Assembly: GCA_020349965.1 (NCBI GenBank)
Contig: CP070705.1
Location: 1,808,458 to 1,872,457 of the forward strand
Direction of reading: 5' to 3'
From: Caldifarciminota bacterium
Lineage (GTDB): Bacteria > Hydrothermota > Tepidihabitantia > SM23-42
Length of the DNA: 64,000 bases
The notes under the pieces: generated by a model
What the model was told of the DNA's origin: nothing
The model's database searches: none
The model's input: only the letters and a program-made list of their open reading frames with translations
Made by a program: the position numbers and the translations under genes
Shown: positions 17,812 through 27,755 of the stretch, in pieces
How positions within the stretch are numbered: position 1 is the stretch's first letter
Layout of the letters: each line of letters begins with the position of its first letter

Positions 17812-18900
17812 GTGATCGAGCTTAGGAATTTCGTCAAAAACATAAAGCCGTACAAACCCGGAAAACCGATCGAAGAGGTGATTAAGGAGCTCGGACTGAC
17901 GGGCGAAATCATAAAACTTGCATCAAACGAGAACCCCTTGGGGGCTTCGCCGCTTGCAATAAAGGCAATGAGCGAGAAAATAGACGACTCACACCTTTAT
18001 CCCGATGATAATTGTTTTTACCTGAAACACCGGTTGAGCGAAAAATTCGGCATTCCGACGGCCAACACGATCGTAGGAAGCGGCTCGGTAGAATTGATCG
18101 AGTTGATCTTCAAGGCGTATGTCAACCCCGGTGACGAAGTGATAATGAGCGAACCGTCTTTCATTATGTACAAAATAGCCTGCCAGATCTTTGGAGGCGA
18201 GCGAGTTGCAGTACCACTCGTCGGACATGCCCACGATATTGACGCAATGGCACAAAAGATCAACAGTAAAACCAAGATAGTAATTCTCGATAATCCCATA
18301 AATCCAACTGGCACGATCGTTGCGAAAAAGAAAATGGATCATTTCGTCGACGCGGTACCGCCCGATGTCATCCTTGTGCTCGATGAAGCATATCACGAAT
18401 ACATCGAAGATGCAACATACCCTAACGGCCTCGATTACCTGAAAAAGCACAGCAACATCATGGTGCTCCATACATTCTCGAAGATATACGGGCTCGCCGG
18501 ATTGCGCGTTGGCTACGGGTTTGGGAGCGAAGAGATCGTCGGTGCGATGATGAAGGTGAGACTTCCCTTCAACGTGAACCGTATCGGACAGATCGCTGCC
18601 GGCGCCGCACTCGGCGATGAGGATTTTGTGAAGCACAGCCGGAATAACAACGAAGCCGGTAAGGAGTTTCTATACAACGAACTCCGCAGCCTCGGCCTGA
18701 AATACACGCCCACTTTCGGCAATTTTATTCTCGTCGATTTCAAGCGTGATGCAAAGGATATCTTCGAAGCAGCACAGCGCAAAGGAGTCATCACCCGGAC
18801 CGTATATGAATATGGCCTCCCGACCTCGCTGCGGATCACGATCGGCTCGCCTTCACAAAACAAACAACTCATAAACACTCTGCAGGAATTCTTACGGTGA
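17812..18900 (+). CDS. hisC: Histidinol-phosphate aminotransferase
   Basis: PLP aminotransferase of fold type I converting imidazole-acetol phosphate to histidinol phosphate; relatives also act on aromatic keto acids. 362 residues from GTG at 17812. This start is chosen over the ATG at 17797 because GGAGG lies four bases before the GTG and the -10 box abuts the ATG; the resulting MIELRNFVKNIKPYKPGKP matches normal HisC N-termini. Motifs: LASNENPLGASP, DNPINPTGT, VLDEAYHEY, PLP Lys in HTFSKIYGLAGLRVGYG, and the C-terminal Arg in SLRITIGS. No other his genes are nearby. ptb overlaps its stop by four bases. Confidence 0.88.
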   Translation: MIELRNFVKNIKPYKPGKPIEEVIKELGLTGEIIKLASNENPLGASPLAIKAMSEKIDDSHLYPDDNCFYLKHRLSEKFGIPTANTIVGSGSVELIELIFKAYVNPGDEVIMSEPSFIMYKIACQIFGGERVAVPLVGHAHDIDAMAQKINSKTKIVILDNPINPTGTIVAKKKMDHFVDAVPPDVILVLDEAYHEYIEDATYPNGLDYLKKHSNIMVLHTFSKIYGLAGLRVGYGFGSEEIVGAMMKVRLPFNVNRIGQIAAGAALGDEDFVKHSRNNNEAGKEFLYNELRSLGLKYTPTFGNFILVDFKRDAKDIFEAAQRKGVITRTVYEYGLPTSLRITIGSPSQNKQLINTLQEFLR

Positions 18901-19793
18901 AATCATTCAAAGATCTCCTCAATCTGGCGAAAACAAAGGGCAAGGTACGATGTGTAGTAGCTATGGCCGAAGATGAAGCAGTACTCGAGGGCATTCGCCT
19001 CGCCCAGGAACTCGGCATAATTTCTCCGGTACTTGTTGGAAACGGCATGCATATCGAAGAAATCGCGAAGAAGGTAAGACTGAATACTGCAGGTTGTGAA
19101 ATTCAAGATGCAACAGGGGAGAATGAATCGATTTTTCAGGCGATAGAACTCGTCAAGAAAAAGGGCGGTTTCCTGATGAAGGGTATGCTCTCGTCCTCGG
19201 CTTTTCTGAAGGGGATTTTGAATAAAGAAACTGGACTCAGGAAAGGTAAGATACTTAGCCATATCGCCGTCTTTCAGATTCCAGGCTACCACAAGCTGCT
19301 ATTCATGTCTGATGGAGGTATGAATCCCAACCTCAACCTTCAAACGCGCATCGAGATCATAAAGAACGCGATCAGTACCCTTTCGCACATCGGAATCGAA
19401 AACCCCAAGATAGGGCTGGTCGCTGCGAGTGAAACAGTGAACCCGGATATGGCTGAAACTGCCGACGCTGCGAAGATCTCCGAATTGAACCGGGATGGAC
19501 AAATTTCTGGTGCCACGATCGATGGTCCGTTCGGATTCGATGTGGCTGTCTCGGCCAGGGCAGCGGCAATCAAGAAGATCGATAGTCCAATCGCGGGAGA
19601 CGTAGATTTCATACTCATGCCCAACATCTCAGCGGCTAATATCTGGGCAAAGGGATTGATCTATTTCAGTAAAACCACAGCCGCGGGTATGGTCGTCGGC
19701 GCATCGCATCCGATCATCATGCTGTCGCGTGCCGATGATCCTCAAACGAAATTGAACTCCATCGCCTTGGGCGTCGTAATTGCACAAGAGTAA
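18897..19793 (+). CDS. ptb: Phosphate butyryltransferase / phosphotransacetylase family
   Basis: Transfers an acyl group between CoA and phosphate (acyl-CoA + Pi to acyl-phosphate + CoA), the first step of substrate-level ATP formation with a kinase. 298 residues, the usual length of Ptb and shorter than Pta with its regulatory domain. Features: VVAMAEDEAVLEGIRLAQEL, SDGGMNPNLNLQTRIEIIKN, LVAASETVNPDMAET, and IDGPFGFDVAVS, all Ptb-like. GTG start overlapping the hisC stop (GTGA). No butyrate kinase gene is seen in the window. Its presence within a few kilobases of the dehydrogenase/Etf cluster supports an acyl-CoA based fermentation. The acyl chain specificity is not known. Confidence 0.85.
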   Translation: MKSFKDLLNLAKTKGKVRCVVAMAEDEAVLEGIRLAQELGIISPVLVGNGMHIEEIAKKVRLNTAGCEIQDATGENESIFQAIELVKKKGGFLMKGMLSSSAFLKGILNKETGLRKGKILSHIAVFQIPGYHKLLFMSDGGMNPNLNLQTRIEIIKNAISTLSHIGIENPKIGLVAASETVNPDMAETADAAKISELNRDGQISGATIDGPFGFDVAVSARAAAIKKIDSPIAGDVDFILMPNISAANIWAKGLIYFSKTTAAGMVVGASHPIIMLSRADDPQTKLNSIALGVVIAQE

Positions 19794-22653
19794 TATCGAG
19801 ACGCACACTGGCAAGAAGTTGGGCAAACGGGAGAACGGCATCCACACCGGCGGCATCACCTTCTTTCCCGCAGAGCAGCTGATCGATGAACTGATGAGGA
19901 GGAAATCACTCGTCATCGGGGGTCTCCGCGGCTCTTCAGCGACACTTCTCGTCTACGAATTGTCAAAGCTACAACCCGTGATCGTATTGCCCGATGATGA
20001 GAATATCAACCGTTACCACCGCGAGTTGAGAAAACTGGGTGTGCTGGTCACTTTGATAAACGAAGATCACCCCTATTTTCTCGAATCACGCGTAATCGTC
20101 GCCGCTCAGCCCTTGCTTTCCACTCGCATCGCAGAAGAAGAAGTGGTAAGACTCACCGTCGGCCAGGAAATTGCTTTTCAGCAGTTCGTCGCACGCTTGG
20201 AGGCATCCGGTTATTCACGCGAGGACAACGTCGAGGACGAAAACGAGTACGCGGCACGTGGTGGCATCATCGACTTCTTCGAAAGCGGCGGCATTCCCAT
20301 CAGAATCGAGATGTACGGAGACAAAATATTTTCCATCCGCAAGTTTGACACACAAACGCAAAGATCGACGGACAGCATTGACAGAACTCGTGTCACGATC
20401 GTTAACGCAGACTCAGATCCACGTCCGCTGACAGAATGGTTCGCTGAACGTTATGTTACTGTATCTGAGTCTGAGTTACACGGAATGAATAGATCGGTCA
20501 TCCTCTCGGAACGTGGAGACATCCAATATCACTTCTCGTCTCCGAGGCGCTATTTTGGCGACCTCAAGAGTCTCATCGCCGACATGAAGGACACGGAATA
20601 CTCTTTCAAGTTCTTGGTCTCCGCGTCGCTGGCAAGAAAATTACGATCTCTTCTCGGCGAGGTCGAGATCCATCAAATACCCGTTGAACTCGGTTTTGTC
20701 GACGAGCAGCGTCGCATCGCCTACCTTACTGAAAGCGAAATCTTCGGCACAGTACGAAAGCATAAGAGAGCGTATAAGGGTCCCTTCGTCGATGACCTCA
20801 TGGGCCTGACCGAAAACGATTACGTGGTTCATTACGATTACGGAATCGGCCAGTACAAAGGTCTTACCCTCGTTGATTTCGAGGGCAAAAGCATAGAATG
20901 CCTCCAGATAGCCTATGCTGGCAAAGATAGACTATTCCTGCCCATCGAACGCCTGAACCTGCTCGAGCGATTCATCGCTAGCGATGGGAGGCCTCCCCGC
21001 CTCTCCAAACTCGGTGGAGAATTATGGCTCCGTACGAAGAAGCGCGCTAGAAAAGCCACCGAGCGGTTGGCTCTGGAACTGCTCAAATTATACGCACGGC
21101 GGATGCAGGAACCCGGTTTTGCCTTTTCGCCCGACTCATCAGAAATGAAGGCGCTGGAAGCCTCATTCCCTTACGTGGAGACAAAAGACCAATTAAAGGC
21201 GATCAATGATCTGAAGAAAGAAATGGAGCTACCAAAACCCACTGAGAGGTTGATCTGCGGCGACGTCGGCTACGGCAAGACTGAGATAGCACTACGAGCC
21301 GCCTTCAAGGCGGCACTCGACGGCAAGCAAACGATGATCCTCTGCCCGACGACACTACTCGCATTCCAACACTACAATACGTTCATGAACAGATTGGATG
21401 CATTTCCCGTGCGCGTTGAAATGGTATCGCGCTTCCGGAAGAAAGACGAGATTGCGGGAATACTCGAAGGGATATCAGAAGGTAAGATCGATATCGTGAT
21501 CGGTACTCACCGGCTGTTGCAACCCGATGTACGTTTTCGCGATCTCGGTTTATTGATCATCGACGAGGAACAGAGATTTGGCGTTGCTCAGAAAGAAAAG
21601 ATCACGAGAATAAAACCCGGTGTCGACGTGGTATATTTGTCGGCAACACCCATTCCACGGACACTGTATATGGCGCTCACTGGACTGAAGAATGTGTCGA
21701 ACATACATACTCCACCCATCGGCCGAAAAGATGTCATAACGCATATCATTCATTCTGACGAAGAGGCTTTCGAGGAAATCATTCGCCGCGAACTCCAAAG
21801 AGGAGGACAGGTATTCTTTGTCCACAACCGTATACAGACTATCGAGACCATCCGTAACCGGCTGATCAGAATAATGCCCGATCTCAGGATATGCTTGTTA
21901 CACGGAAGAGTGCGTGAAGACATAAGTGCAAGAAGAATGGTTAAATTCATCAATGGTGAATATGACCTCCTTCTGTCGACCGCCATCATTGAATCGGGAC
22001 TCGATATTCCGCGTGTCAACACGATCATCATCGACCAAGCGCACAAGTTCGGCCTGGCTGACCTCCACCAATTGAGGGGCCGTGTAGGACGTGGCGAACT
22101 TCAGGGCTATGCCTATTTTATCGTACCGCCACGCGCCAGAATTACCGACGAGGCAAACAAGAGATTGGGCGCCCTCGTGTCGTACACTTCGCTTGGGTCT
22201 GGATTCCGCCTTGCACTGCGCGACATGGAGATACGGGGCGTTGGCAACCTCCTTGGCAGGGAACAATCAGGGCACATGAATTCGATCGGGTATCACCACT
22301 ACATACGATTACTCAACGAATCAGTGAACGAATTGCAGGGTAGGACCGTCGCTCATGAACCCGTCCTTGACCTCAAACTGGATGCCTATTTTCCTTCCAC
22401 GTATGTCACAAGCACATATGAAAGAACGGCGCTCTACAAGAGACTTCTCGAAATAGAATCTGTCCAGGAGTTGAAGACAATAAAGGAAGAGATCCTCGAC
22501 CGCTTCGGCCGATATCCATCGGAAGTGGAGAATCTATTCGTACTTTCAAATATCAGACTGGAGGCAAAGACGGTCGGTGCATCCGAGGTCATCCGCAAGG
22601 GGTCACAATTCGTATTCTACAGGAATGGAAAAGTAATACACCAAACCGATTGA
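19780..22653 (+). CDS. mfd: Transcription-repair coupling factor Mfd (compact)
   Basis: DNA translocase that removes stalled RNA polymerase and recruits UvrA. Order: UvrB-like N-terminal module (to about 290, with YAARGGIIDFFESGG), RNA-polymerase interaction domain (DYVVHYDYGIGQYKGL, about 345), then a RecG-like motor with Walker A GDVGYGKTE, IIDEEQRFGV, LSATPIPRTLY and QLRGRVGRG, and a short C-terminal domain. At 957 residues it is well short of the ~1150 of E. coli; the C-terminal UvrA-masking domain ends about 45 residues early. The only upstream start in frame is TTG at 19780, overlapping ptb by 14 bases without a clear Shine-Dalgarno, so the exact start is uncertain. Confidence 0.92.
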   Translation: MHKSNIETHTGKKLGKRENGIHTGGITFFPAEQLIDELMRRKSLVIGGLRGSSATLLVYELSKLQPVIVLPDDENINRYHRELRKLGVLVTLINEDHPYFLESRVIVAAQPLLSTRIAEEEVVRLTVGQEIAFQQFVARLEASGYSREDNVEDENEYAARGGIIDFFESGGIPIRIEMYGDKIFSIRKFDTQTQRSTDSIDRTRVTIVNADSDPRPLTEWFAERYVTVSESELHGMNRSVILSERGDIQYHFSSPRRYFGDLKSLIADMKDTEYSFKFLVSASLARKLRSLLGEVEIHQIPVELGFVDEQRRIAYLTESEIFGTVRKHKRAYKGPFVDDLMGLTENDYVVHYDYGIGQYKGLTLVDFEGKSIECLQIAYAGKDRLFLPIERLNLLERFIASDGRPPRLSKLGGELWLRTKKRARKATERLALELLKLYARRMQEPGFAFSPDSSEMKALEASFPYVETKDQLKAINDLKKEMELPKPTERLICGDVGYGKTEIALRAAFKAALDGKQTMILCPTTLLAFQHYNTFMNRLDAFPVRVEMVSRFRKKDEIAGILEGISEGKIDIVIGTHRLLQPDVRFRDLGLLIIDEEQRFGVAQKEKITRIKPGVDVVYLSATPIPRTLYMALTGLKNVSNIHTPPIGRKDVITHIIHSDEEAFEEIIRRELQRGGQVFFVHNRIQTIETIRNRLIRIMPDLRICLLHGRVREDISARRMVKFINGEYDLLLSTAIIESGLDIPRVNTIIIDQAHKFGLADLHQLRGRVGRGELQGYAYFIVPPRARITDEANKRLGALVSYTSLGSGFRLALRDMEIRGVGNLLGREQSGHMNSIGYHHYIRLLNESVNELQGRTVAHEPVLDLKLDAYFPSTYVTSTYERTALYKRLLEIESVQELKTIKEEILDRFGRYPSEVENLFVLSNIRLEAKTVGASEVIRKGSQFVFYRNGKVIHQTD

Positions 22654-22677
22654 CTTTGGTTACGCTTCCATTATAAT
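22650..22677 (+). promoter_or_regulatory. Promoter of the small membrane gene at 22695
   Basis: TTGACT (22650-22655), 16-base spacer, TATAAT (22672-22677). The predicted 5' end (about 22684) falls on the AAAGGAGG stretch, giving a leader that is little more than the ribosome-binding site. Confidence 0.7.
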
Positions 22678-22694
22678 GGATGAAAGGAGGAATG

Positions 22695-22994
22695 GTGGAG
22701 AAAAAATTCAGGACATTGAGGACGATTACGATAATCTTTAAGATAATTGCCTGGACCATTGCTGCGCTGACCCTCATCGGTTTCATTGCTATTCTCGTCG
22801 GGGGTGCGGCACTTGCACAATTCGGCGGCCGTTTTGGTGGCTTCGGTGCCCTTGGGCCGTTCGGCGCGGTTGGTGTTGCTTTCTACGTTCTGATAATCGG
22901 TATCATCTGGTTTATCAGCCTACTCGCTGGCGCAGAATTGATACTCGTCATACTGGCGATCGAAGAACATACACGTCCGCGAGACGCAAGCTGA
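22695..22994 (+). CDS. Small two-helix membrane protein
   Basis: About 99 residues with a basic start (MEKKFRTLRTI), a first membrane helix (about 10-37) rich in Ile/Ala, a Gly/Phe-rich linker FGGRFGGFGALGPFG, and a second helix (about 58-85) before a charged tail. I recognise no family. GTG at 22695 is preferred since GGAGG ends four bases upstream; ATG at 22692 and at 22680 are in the same frame, but the latter lies upstream of the predicted transcription start. It is a single gene on its own promoter, facing the minus-strand gene at 23077. Confidence 0.6.
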   Translation: MEKKFRTLRTITIIFKIIAWTIAALTLIGFIAILVGGAALAQFGGRFGGFGALGPFGAVGVAFYVLIIGIIWFISLLAGAELILVILAIEEHTRPRDAS

Positions 22995-23076
22995 ACTCCG
23001 CTTCGCCAACTGCACCCGGCAGGCTTTTTTGCTACGATCCTGAACGTGCTCTTTTGCCCGCGCGATTACTCGATGT

Positions 23077-23259
23077 CTATCGTTCGGGAAAGAGAAAATG
23101 GAATGTCAACGCAAACAACAGCATGGCGACGGTCAGCCTTAAGTAGGTCAGGCCCGCAAGCCCAAGCAGAACGTTGCCCGGTGTCAGCAGGCGACAGATG
23201 ACGGCCAGCACCATGGTAACAACACCTAACACAAAAGCTACATACTTCAGAACTTTCAT
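23077..23259 (-). CDS. Small membrane protein, 60 residues
   Basis: Starts at ATG 23259 with an excellent GGAGGAGG upstream; the longer open frame to 23487 lies inside the ACT gene in another frame and is rejected. The product MKVLKYVAFVLGVVTMVLAV... has two hydrophobic segments (about 5-25 and 30-56) around RLLTPGN and ends FLFPER. No family is recognised. It is the last gene of the envelope operon (lipoprotein, GT2, Trm112, C25, ACT). Confidence 0.65.
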   Translation of the reverse strand: MKVLKYVAFVLGVVTMVLAVICRLLTPGNVLLGLAGLTYLRLTVAMLLFALTFHFLFPER

Positions 23260-23294
23260 AGCCTCCTCCTCTCTCCAAACGTGTCGTTGCGTTC

Positions 23295-23750
23295 TTATTG
23301 AAATTCTTTCTGTATCGCCTCGGCTGCAGTTTTGATCTTTCCTTTTTCGACTACTATACTTAGCACCGTGAGCGAGGCGCTGATCATGTCTATGTTGATC
23401 CCGCTTTCGGAGAGTGTCTTGAATATCTTTCCGGCAACGCCTGGGGTCGTAGCCAGTTTTGCACCGTAGATTGTCAACAATGCGCAATTCTTATCAACCA
23501 GAAGTTCCTGAGCGCCGAAGCTACTCTTGGTAGTCTCCAGAAGCCTTACGACTTCGTCGAGATCAGACTGGAGGACGGCGAATGAAATGTCGGCGCGGCC
23601 CCGTCCACTTGAACTACTTGAGATGAGTTCAACATTCAAACCGTGTTCACCCAACGCGCTGAAAACATCCGCGGCAATACCATAGCGATCCACCACGTTA
23701 TGTAACGTCACCTTGGCAATATTTGTGTTTTGTTCGATCTTTTCTATCAT
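23295..23750 (-). CDS. Tandem ACT-domain protein (aspartokinase regulatory-domain like)
   Basis: 151 residues made of two ACT domains (about 10-75 and 88-148). The first has KVTLHNVVDRYGIAADVFSAL, matching the allosteric part of aspartate kinase; the second has PGVAGKIFKTLSESGINIDM. No kinase domain is attached, so it may be a free amino-acid sensor or trans-acting regulatory subunit. ATG at 23750 is preferred over GTG at 23756 because GAGGAG lies seven bases upstream of the ATG. It begins 17 bases after the C25 peptidase stop. The ligand is not evident. Confidence 0.8.
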   Translation of the reverse strand: MIEKIEQNTNIAKVTLHNVVDRYGIAADVFSALGEHGLNVELISSSSSGRGRADISFAVLQSDLDEVVRLLETTKSSFGAQELLVDKNCALLTIYGAKLATTPGVAGKIFKTLSESGINIDMISASLTVLSIVVEKGKIKTAAEAIQKEFQ

Positions 23751-23767
23751 TTGCACTCTCCTCAGGT

Positions 23768-26700
23768 CTATCGGGCAACAATGAATTTCTCTACAGCATC
23801 GTCCCGCGAATTATCGGCTTCCACATAAGTCTTAACGATGTATACACCATTGCTGATCGAATCACCGTAATTGTCGCGGCCATCCCAGTAGATCTGATTG
23901 TAGCCCGCAAGGCAAGAAATATTATCAATAACCTTTACCAGACGGCCGGCGATCGTGAAAACCTTGATCGTTGCCATACCGCCTCGTGTAACATTGAAAG
24001 TGAACCAGAGTCCTTCGTCCGTCTGTACTGGATTCGGATAGATGAGAAGATCTTCGATCTCAATCTGACCGTACAATTCGGTATTGAGTGTGATCCTTCT
24101 CACCGTCTGGTTGAAATTATTATCAACGACGTTTATCGTGAGGGTGTCGACCCTCTCAGGCAGTTCTAATTCCACATGGAACTCACCGGCGGTAAACGAG
24201 TTCTTGTCATAGGAAAAGTAATCACGTAGATCAACCTTACTGTCGAGATTGCTGTTTATGTAAAGAAAGAACCCGTTCGTGCTCTCGACCGAATACAGCA
24301 AATTGAGACCGCTGCTGTCGGCTACCCGCCCAGTAAGAGTGAATACCTTGTCAACCCAATCTCCATCTTTCAACTCCCTCCCTCCGTCATACATTACTAC
24401 TTCAGGTCCGTTGTTGTCGGCAGAGGGAAGGGCCGTTCCGTACATGCGGATCGAGTCCTGCACGCCGCTGCGGTTACCATATATCCCGCTGATTTTCAGC
24501 ACCGGCAGGTTAGTGGTCAAAACCCTCGGTGCAATGATCGTTGCCGTATCACTATCCCAGTATCCAGTATATACCTCTTTACCGTCGATGTAGTACCCAT
24601 AAGGAACATATGATGGTGTGTTACTGACCTGCACCAAACGGTACACATAACCACTGATCTTATCCGCCGTGCTCGCATCGAATCTTTCGATATGAGTGGT
24701 ATCGCGTACAAAAGCTTTAAGGTGATAGCGGTCGGCGTCGCAGATTGCATCGAGCTCCTCCAATGGCCTCACCGAATCAGGAGTATGCGTAAAATGCATC
24801 GACTCCGTCATCTTCCTGAATTTCGTTGCCGGATCACCGATGAGCAGATGCTGTTGAAACCAGACTCCACTGCGGGCGATCACACTGCACTCACCCATTG
24901 TCAAAGTTGTATCAGGGTTCGTGATACTCTCACACAAACGCCCGCCGATTGCTTGGTTAGTGCCAGCAAAGGTACCGGCCGTGGCTCCCATCGTGCCGAT
25001 CGCGCCCGACCTGATGCGCACGAATTCTTCACCAAGACATTCGTAGTCAGAATCATTAAAACGGCTGACATTACACGACCCGAAGTAGAAGAAAGGTAAG
25101 CGTCTGCCGTTCCTGAGTTGGCCGATATAGGGGCTCAAGAACAGTATTTCGTGCGCCAGTTGGTGTGTATTACCATGGCCGTAGAACAAACCGAGCAGAG
25201 AACCTTTATTGAACTCCCGAATGAACACCTCTCGGGCATTCGCCTTTTCCGCAGTGCCCCCACCGAGCGGCGGGTAGCTGATCATATACACCTTGACGAA
25301 ATCATACAGCGAGTCAGGGATGAATGCACTGTTTGCCTCAGCGGCTCCTGTATGCATACTCGGGTTCTCGAAGCTGTAAGCGTATTCATCATCTGCGGAC
25401 AGTAGCACGCGCTTTGTCCATGGACCCGTGATATCACCAGTTTCATAAGTAAGGAGTTTGTCAATGAAGTCCCTCACTTCCTGCCTGGTGCGTACCGTGA
25501 TCCTTCCCAAACACATTGCCTCGCCTTGCCCGAAATTGACGTATTCACCTTCGTAAAGATCGTTGTCCGAGAAAACAGGACTGCCTGAAAGGAATGTGCC
25601 GTATTCATACATGGGAACGAAATTTGGAGCATTTTCTTTTCGCAGGTTGTTCTTGTAATCGTACGTGGCATCTCCAACGAGTAGAACATATTTTGGATAG
25701 GGTGACCAATTATTGGTTGTATAATACAGAAAATGCTTTATCGCCAATGGATCAAAACGTCCAAAGGAAAAATCATCGTATATATCATCAACAACAACAA
25801 CCCTGGTGAGGTATTCCTGACTTCGGTATTCGACGAGCGGCATGATCGCGTTGTAGAAATCTTCGTGGGTAATGATGACGTAGTCACAAGCCTCACCCAC
25901 GGTTCGCAATCTACCTGGATTGGCCGGAATCAACTCTGCCGATTCTGCAAAAGCGAGTGCAGAGACATACAGCATCTGAAAGGAATCGACTGCTCCCGAA
26001 AAGCGCATTATACTACCTTCGAGCTCCAGATTGGATAGCATTCTCGGCACAGTCAAATCCGTGACATCGATGACGAACGGTTGAGTCCCAATATCAGTGT
26101 ACCGTATTGAATAATTCCTCGGCACGTTGAACAATACATGGTGAGGTGCCTCGAGCGTAGCACGGCGCTCGTAACTGATGTCCACCGCGTTAAGATAGGC
26201 CGTTAGACTCGTCAAGACGCCCGTTGGCCGTATGATCTCAAACAGGAAGGTCGAGGAATCTCCGCTCAAGGTTCCATTGCCAGTCATGTATATTGGCGGC
26301 ATTCTGCTCCGTAGGGGCACGAGAACGGTGTCGCTAAAGAACGTGAGGCCGTCTAATGAGAACCGGAACCAAAAAGTTGCCGTGTCCAGTGTGAACAACG
26401 CTGCCCTTGCCTCTGCATTGCCGATCGCACCGGGGTGCGCAACGGTAACCTGAGCCATGCCTTGCGGACCGCTCAGCGGTGACATGTCTGCCCAATACCA
26501 ATTCGTTCCGGAACGCGTGGGATTGCCAACATCAATCTCGTTGTGACATATCGCGCTGACAGTAGTGTCCGGCGTTGCCCCGTTCCATGCGGCATCCACC
26601 CCTACCATGCGCCTGCCGTCGGCACCGCCAAAGGTGAACCAGTAGATATTATTAGTGGCATATCCGTTTTCATACCACGTAATACCGGTGTCCGGTACAA

Positions 26701-27592
26701 AGTGACTGGCACCATGACCATAGAAGACTAAGTAATCTTCGGCGTCGAACACACCGTCCTCAGCGCCATGTACGTATACCGGTATTTCGATGAGCGAATC
26801 GAGCGAATCGGGCAGCGGTACGCTCTGCGGCAGCACATCGTACGGCGCGGTAAAGATCTTCATCGTCCTCGGGTCGAATTGACCAGGATCGAGCCCTGCA
26901 TCTCTGATCTCGGTCGGCCCGATCTTATACAGCCCGGAATTCTCGACTTCTATCTTGAACCAGACCGAGCCGGCGAACGGGTTTCGCCGCATTGGATTTG
27001 GTGTTCTCAGCCAATCACGACATTGCTCATAATTGATGACCGTCTGACTGTAGATCTGGGCATACGCATCATCGAGTGCACGTCTCGTTCTTGGTTCGCC
27101 CTTGAATGCTACATAGATTTTTACGTCGTTGGCAACTCTCAGCTCCTTAGTCACCGGATTATAACGTACTGGGTTGAGGCGCACATCGACCGTATATAGA
27201 TCACGGAAATAGCCCGGTTCCGACACGGAGATCATTGCCTCCGGGTAAAGACTGTTCCGACGATAAACATCTGAATAGAATCTACCTTCACCTCGAGCAC
27301 CACTCTCGTCAATTGCCGTGTAGTATGCAGGCTCGATGACCACATCCTCGAAGACCGTTTCATTGTAACCGATGACACTTACTTCTACTCCACCATCCTG
27401 AGGAATGCCAACCTTATAATATAGCGAAGGGACATTCGGCTCACCGCGCCGGCTGAACCACATCGCTTCCGGAAACGAGTACTTATCACGACTCAACTCA
27501 TCGAATGAAAAAGTAACCTCGACTCCTTGCGTTCCTACCTCATTGATCGTCGTTGCACCAACGACCAAGATGAGCATTGCAAAACTAACCAT
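23768..27592 (-). CDS. Gingipain-type C25 peptidase, PorU-like, with C-terminal sorting domain
   Basis: 1274 residues. A short signal sequence ([15 protein letters not shown]), a long beta-rich N-terminal region (about 20-560), a C25 peptidase domain (about 568-930) with [12 protein letters not shown], catalytic His806 in FYGHGN and catalytic Cys840 in [10 protein letters not shown], Ig-like segments, and a C-terminal sorting domain (about 1185-1274) with [23 protein letters not shown] and NGVYIVK. PorU is the surface sortase of type IX secretion that removes sorting domains and attaches cargo; the N-terminal prodomain and size fit, but a gingipain-like secreted protease is possible. GAGGT lies seven bases before the ATG, within the overlapping Trm112-like gene. 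Confidence 0.85.
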   Translation of the reverse strand: MVSFAMLILVVGATTINEVGTQGVEVTFSFDELSRDKYSFPEAMWFSRRGEPNVPSLYYKVGIPQDGGVEVSVIGYNETVFEDVVIEPAYYTAIDESGARGEGRFYSDVYRRNSLYPEAMISVSEPGYFRDLYTVDVRLNPVRYNPVTKELRVANDVKIYVAFKGEPRTRRALDDAYAQIYSQTVINYEQCRDWLRTPNPMRRNPFAGSVWFKIEVENSGLYKIGPTEIRDAGLDPGQFDPRTMKIFTAPYDVLPQSVPLPDSLDSLIEIPVYVHGAEDGVFDAEDYLVFYGHGASHFVPDTGITWYENGYATNNIYWFTFGGADGRRMVGVDAAWNGATPDTTVSAICHNEIDVGNPTRSGTNWYWADMSPLSGPQGMAQVTVAHPGAIGNAEARAALFTLDTATFWFRFSLDGLTFFSDTVLVPLRSRMPPIYMTGNGTLSGDSSTFLFEIIRPTGVLTSLTAYLNAVDISYERRATLEAPHHVLFNVPRNYSIRYTDIGTQPFVIDVTDLTVPRMLSNLELEGSIMRFSGAVDSFQMLYVSALAFAESAELIPANPGRLRTVGEACDYVIITHEDFYNAIMPLVEYRSQEYLTRVVVVDDIYDDFSFGRFDPLAIKHFLYYTTNNWSPYPKYVLLVGDATYDYKNNLRKENAPNFVPMYEYGTFLSGSPVFSDNDLYEGEYVNFGQGEAMCLGRITVRTRQEVRDFIDKLLTYETGDITGPWTKRVLLSADDEYAYSFENPSMHTGAAEANSAFIPDSLYDFVKVYMISYPPLGGGTAEKANAREVFIREFNKGSLLGLFYGHGNTHQLAHEILFLSPYIGQLRNGRRLPFFYFGSCNVSRFNDSDYECLGEEFVRIRSGAIGTMGATAGTFAGTNQAIGGRLCESITNPDTTLTMGECSVIARSGVWFQQHLLIGDPATKFRKMTESMHFTHTPDSVRPLEELDAICDADRYHLKAFVRDTTHIERFDASTADKISGYVYRLVQVSNTPSYVPYGYYIDGKEVYTGYWDSDTATIIAPRVLTTNLPVLKISGIYGNRSGVQDSIRMYGTALPSADNNGPEVVMYDGGRELKDGDWVDKVFTLTGRVADSSGLNLLYSVESTNGFFLYINSNLDSKVDLRDYFSYDKNSFTAGEFHVELELPERVDTLTINVVDNNFNQTVRRITLNTELYGQIEIEDLLIYPNPVQTDEGLWFTFNVTRGGMATIKVFTIAGRLVKVIDNISCLAGYNQIYWDGRDNYGDSISNGVYIVKTYVEADNSRDDAVEKFIVAR

Positions 27593-27755
27593 CCAACGAC
27601 CTCGCTTCTTCGACCAACATTATTGGTATATCATCCTTAATGCCATAAGCCAACCTGCATTTATGGCAGACAAGTTCTTCGTTCTTCTTATCATACTCTA
27701 GTTCGCCCTTGCACTTCGGGCAAACGAGGATCTCTAGGAGCTCTCTCTTGAGCAT
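27585..27755 (-). CDS. Trm112-family zinc-ribbon protein
   Basis: A 56-residue gene. It reads [20 protein letters not shown], then [20 protein letters not shown], the full Trm112p/YcaR signature with two CPxCK/CHxC zinc knuckles. In eukaryotes and archaea Trm112 activates methyltransferases; bacterial versions often sit beside cell-envelope enzymes and their partner is unclear. GGGAGG lies five bases before the ATG. Its 5' end overlaps the glycosyltransferase gene by 21 bases and its 3' end overlaps the C25 gene by 8, so it is embedded in the operon and likely coupled to both. Confidence 0.85.
   Translation of the reverse strand: MLKRELLEILVCPKCKGELEYDKKNEELVCHKCRLAYGIKDDIPIMLVEEARSLDG

Noticed and set aside
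23260-23487. N-terminal extension of the small membrane gene (136-residue frame)
   Set aside because: It overlaps the ACT gene in another frame, is basic and low-complexity, and a strong GGAGGAGG precedes ATG 23259.
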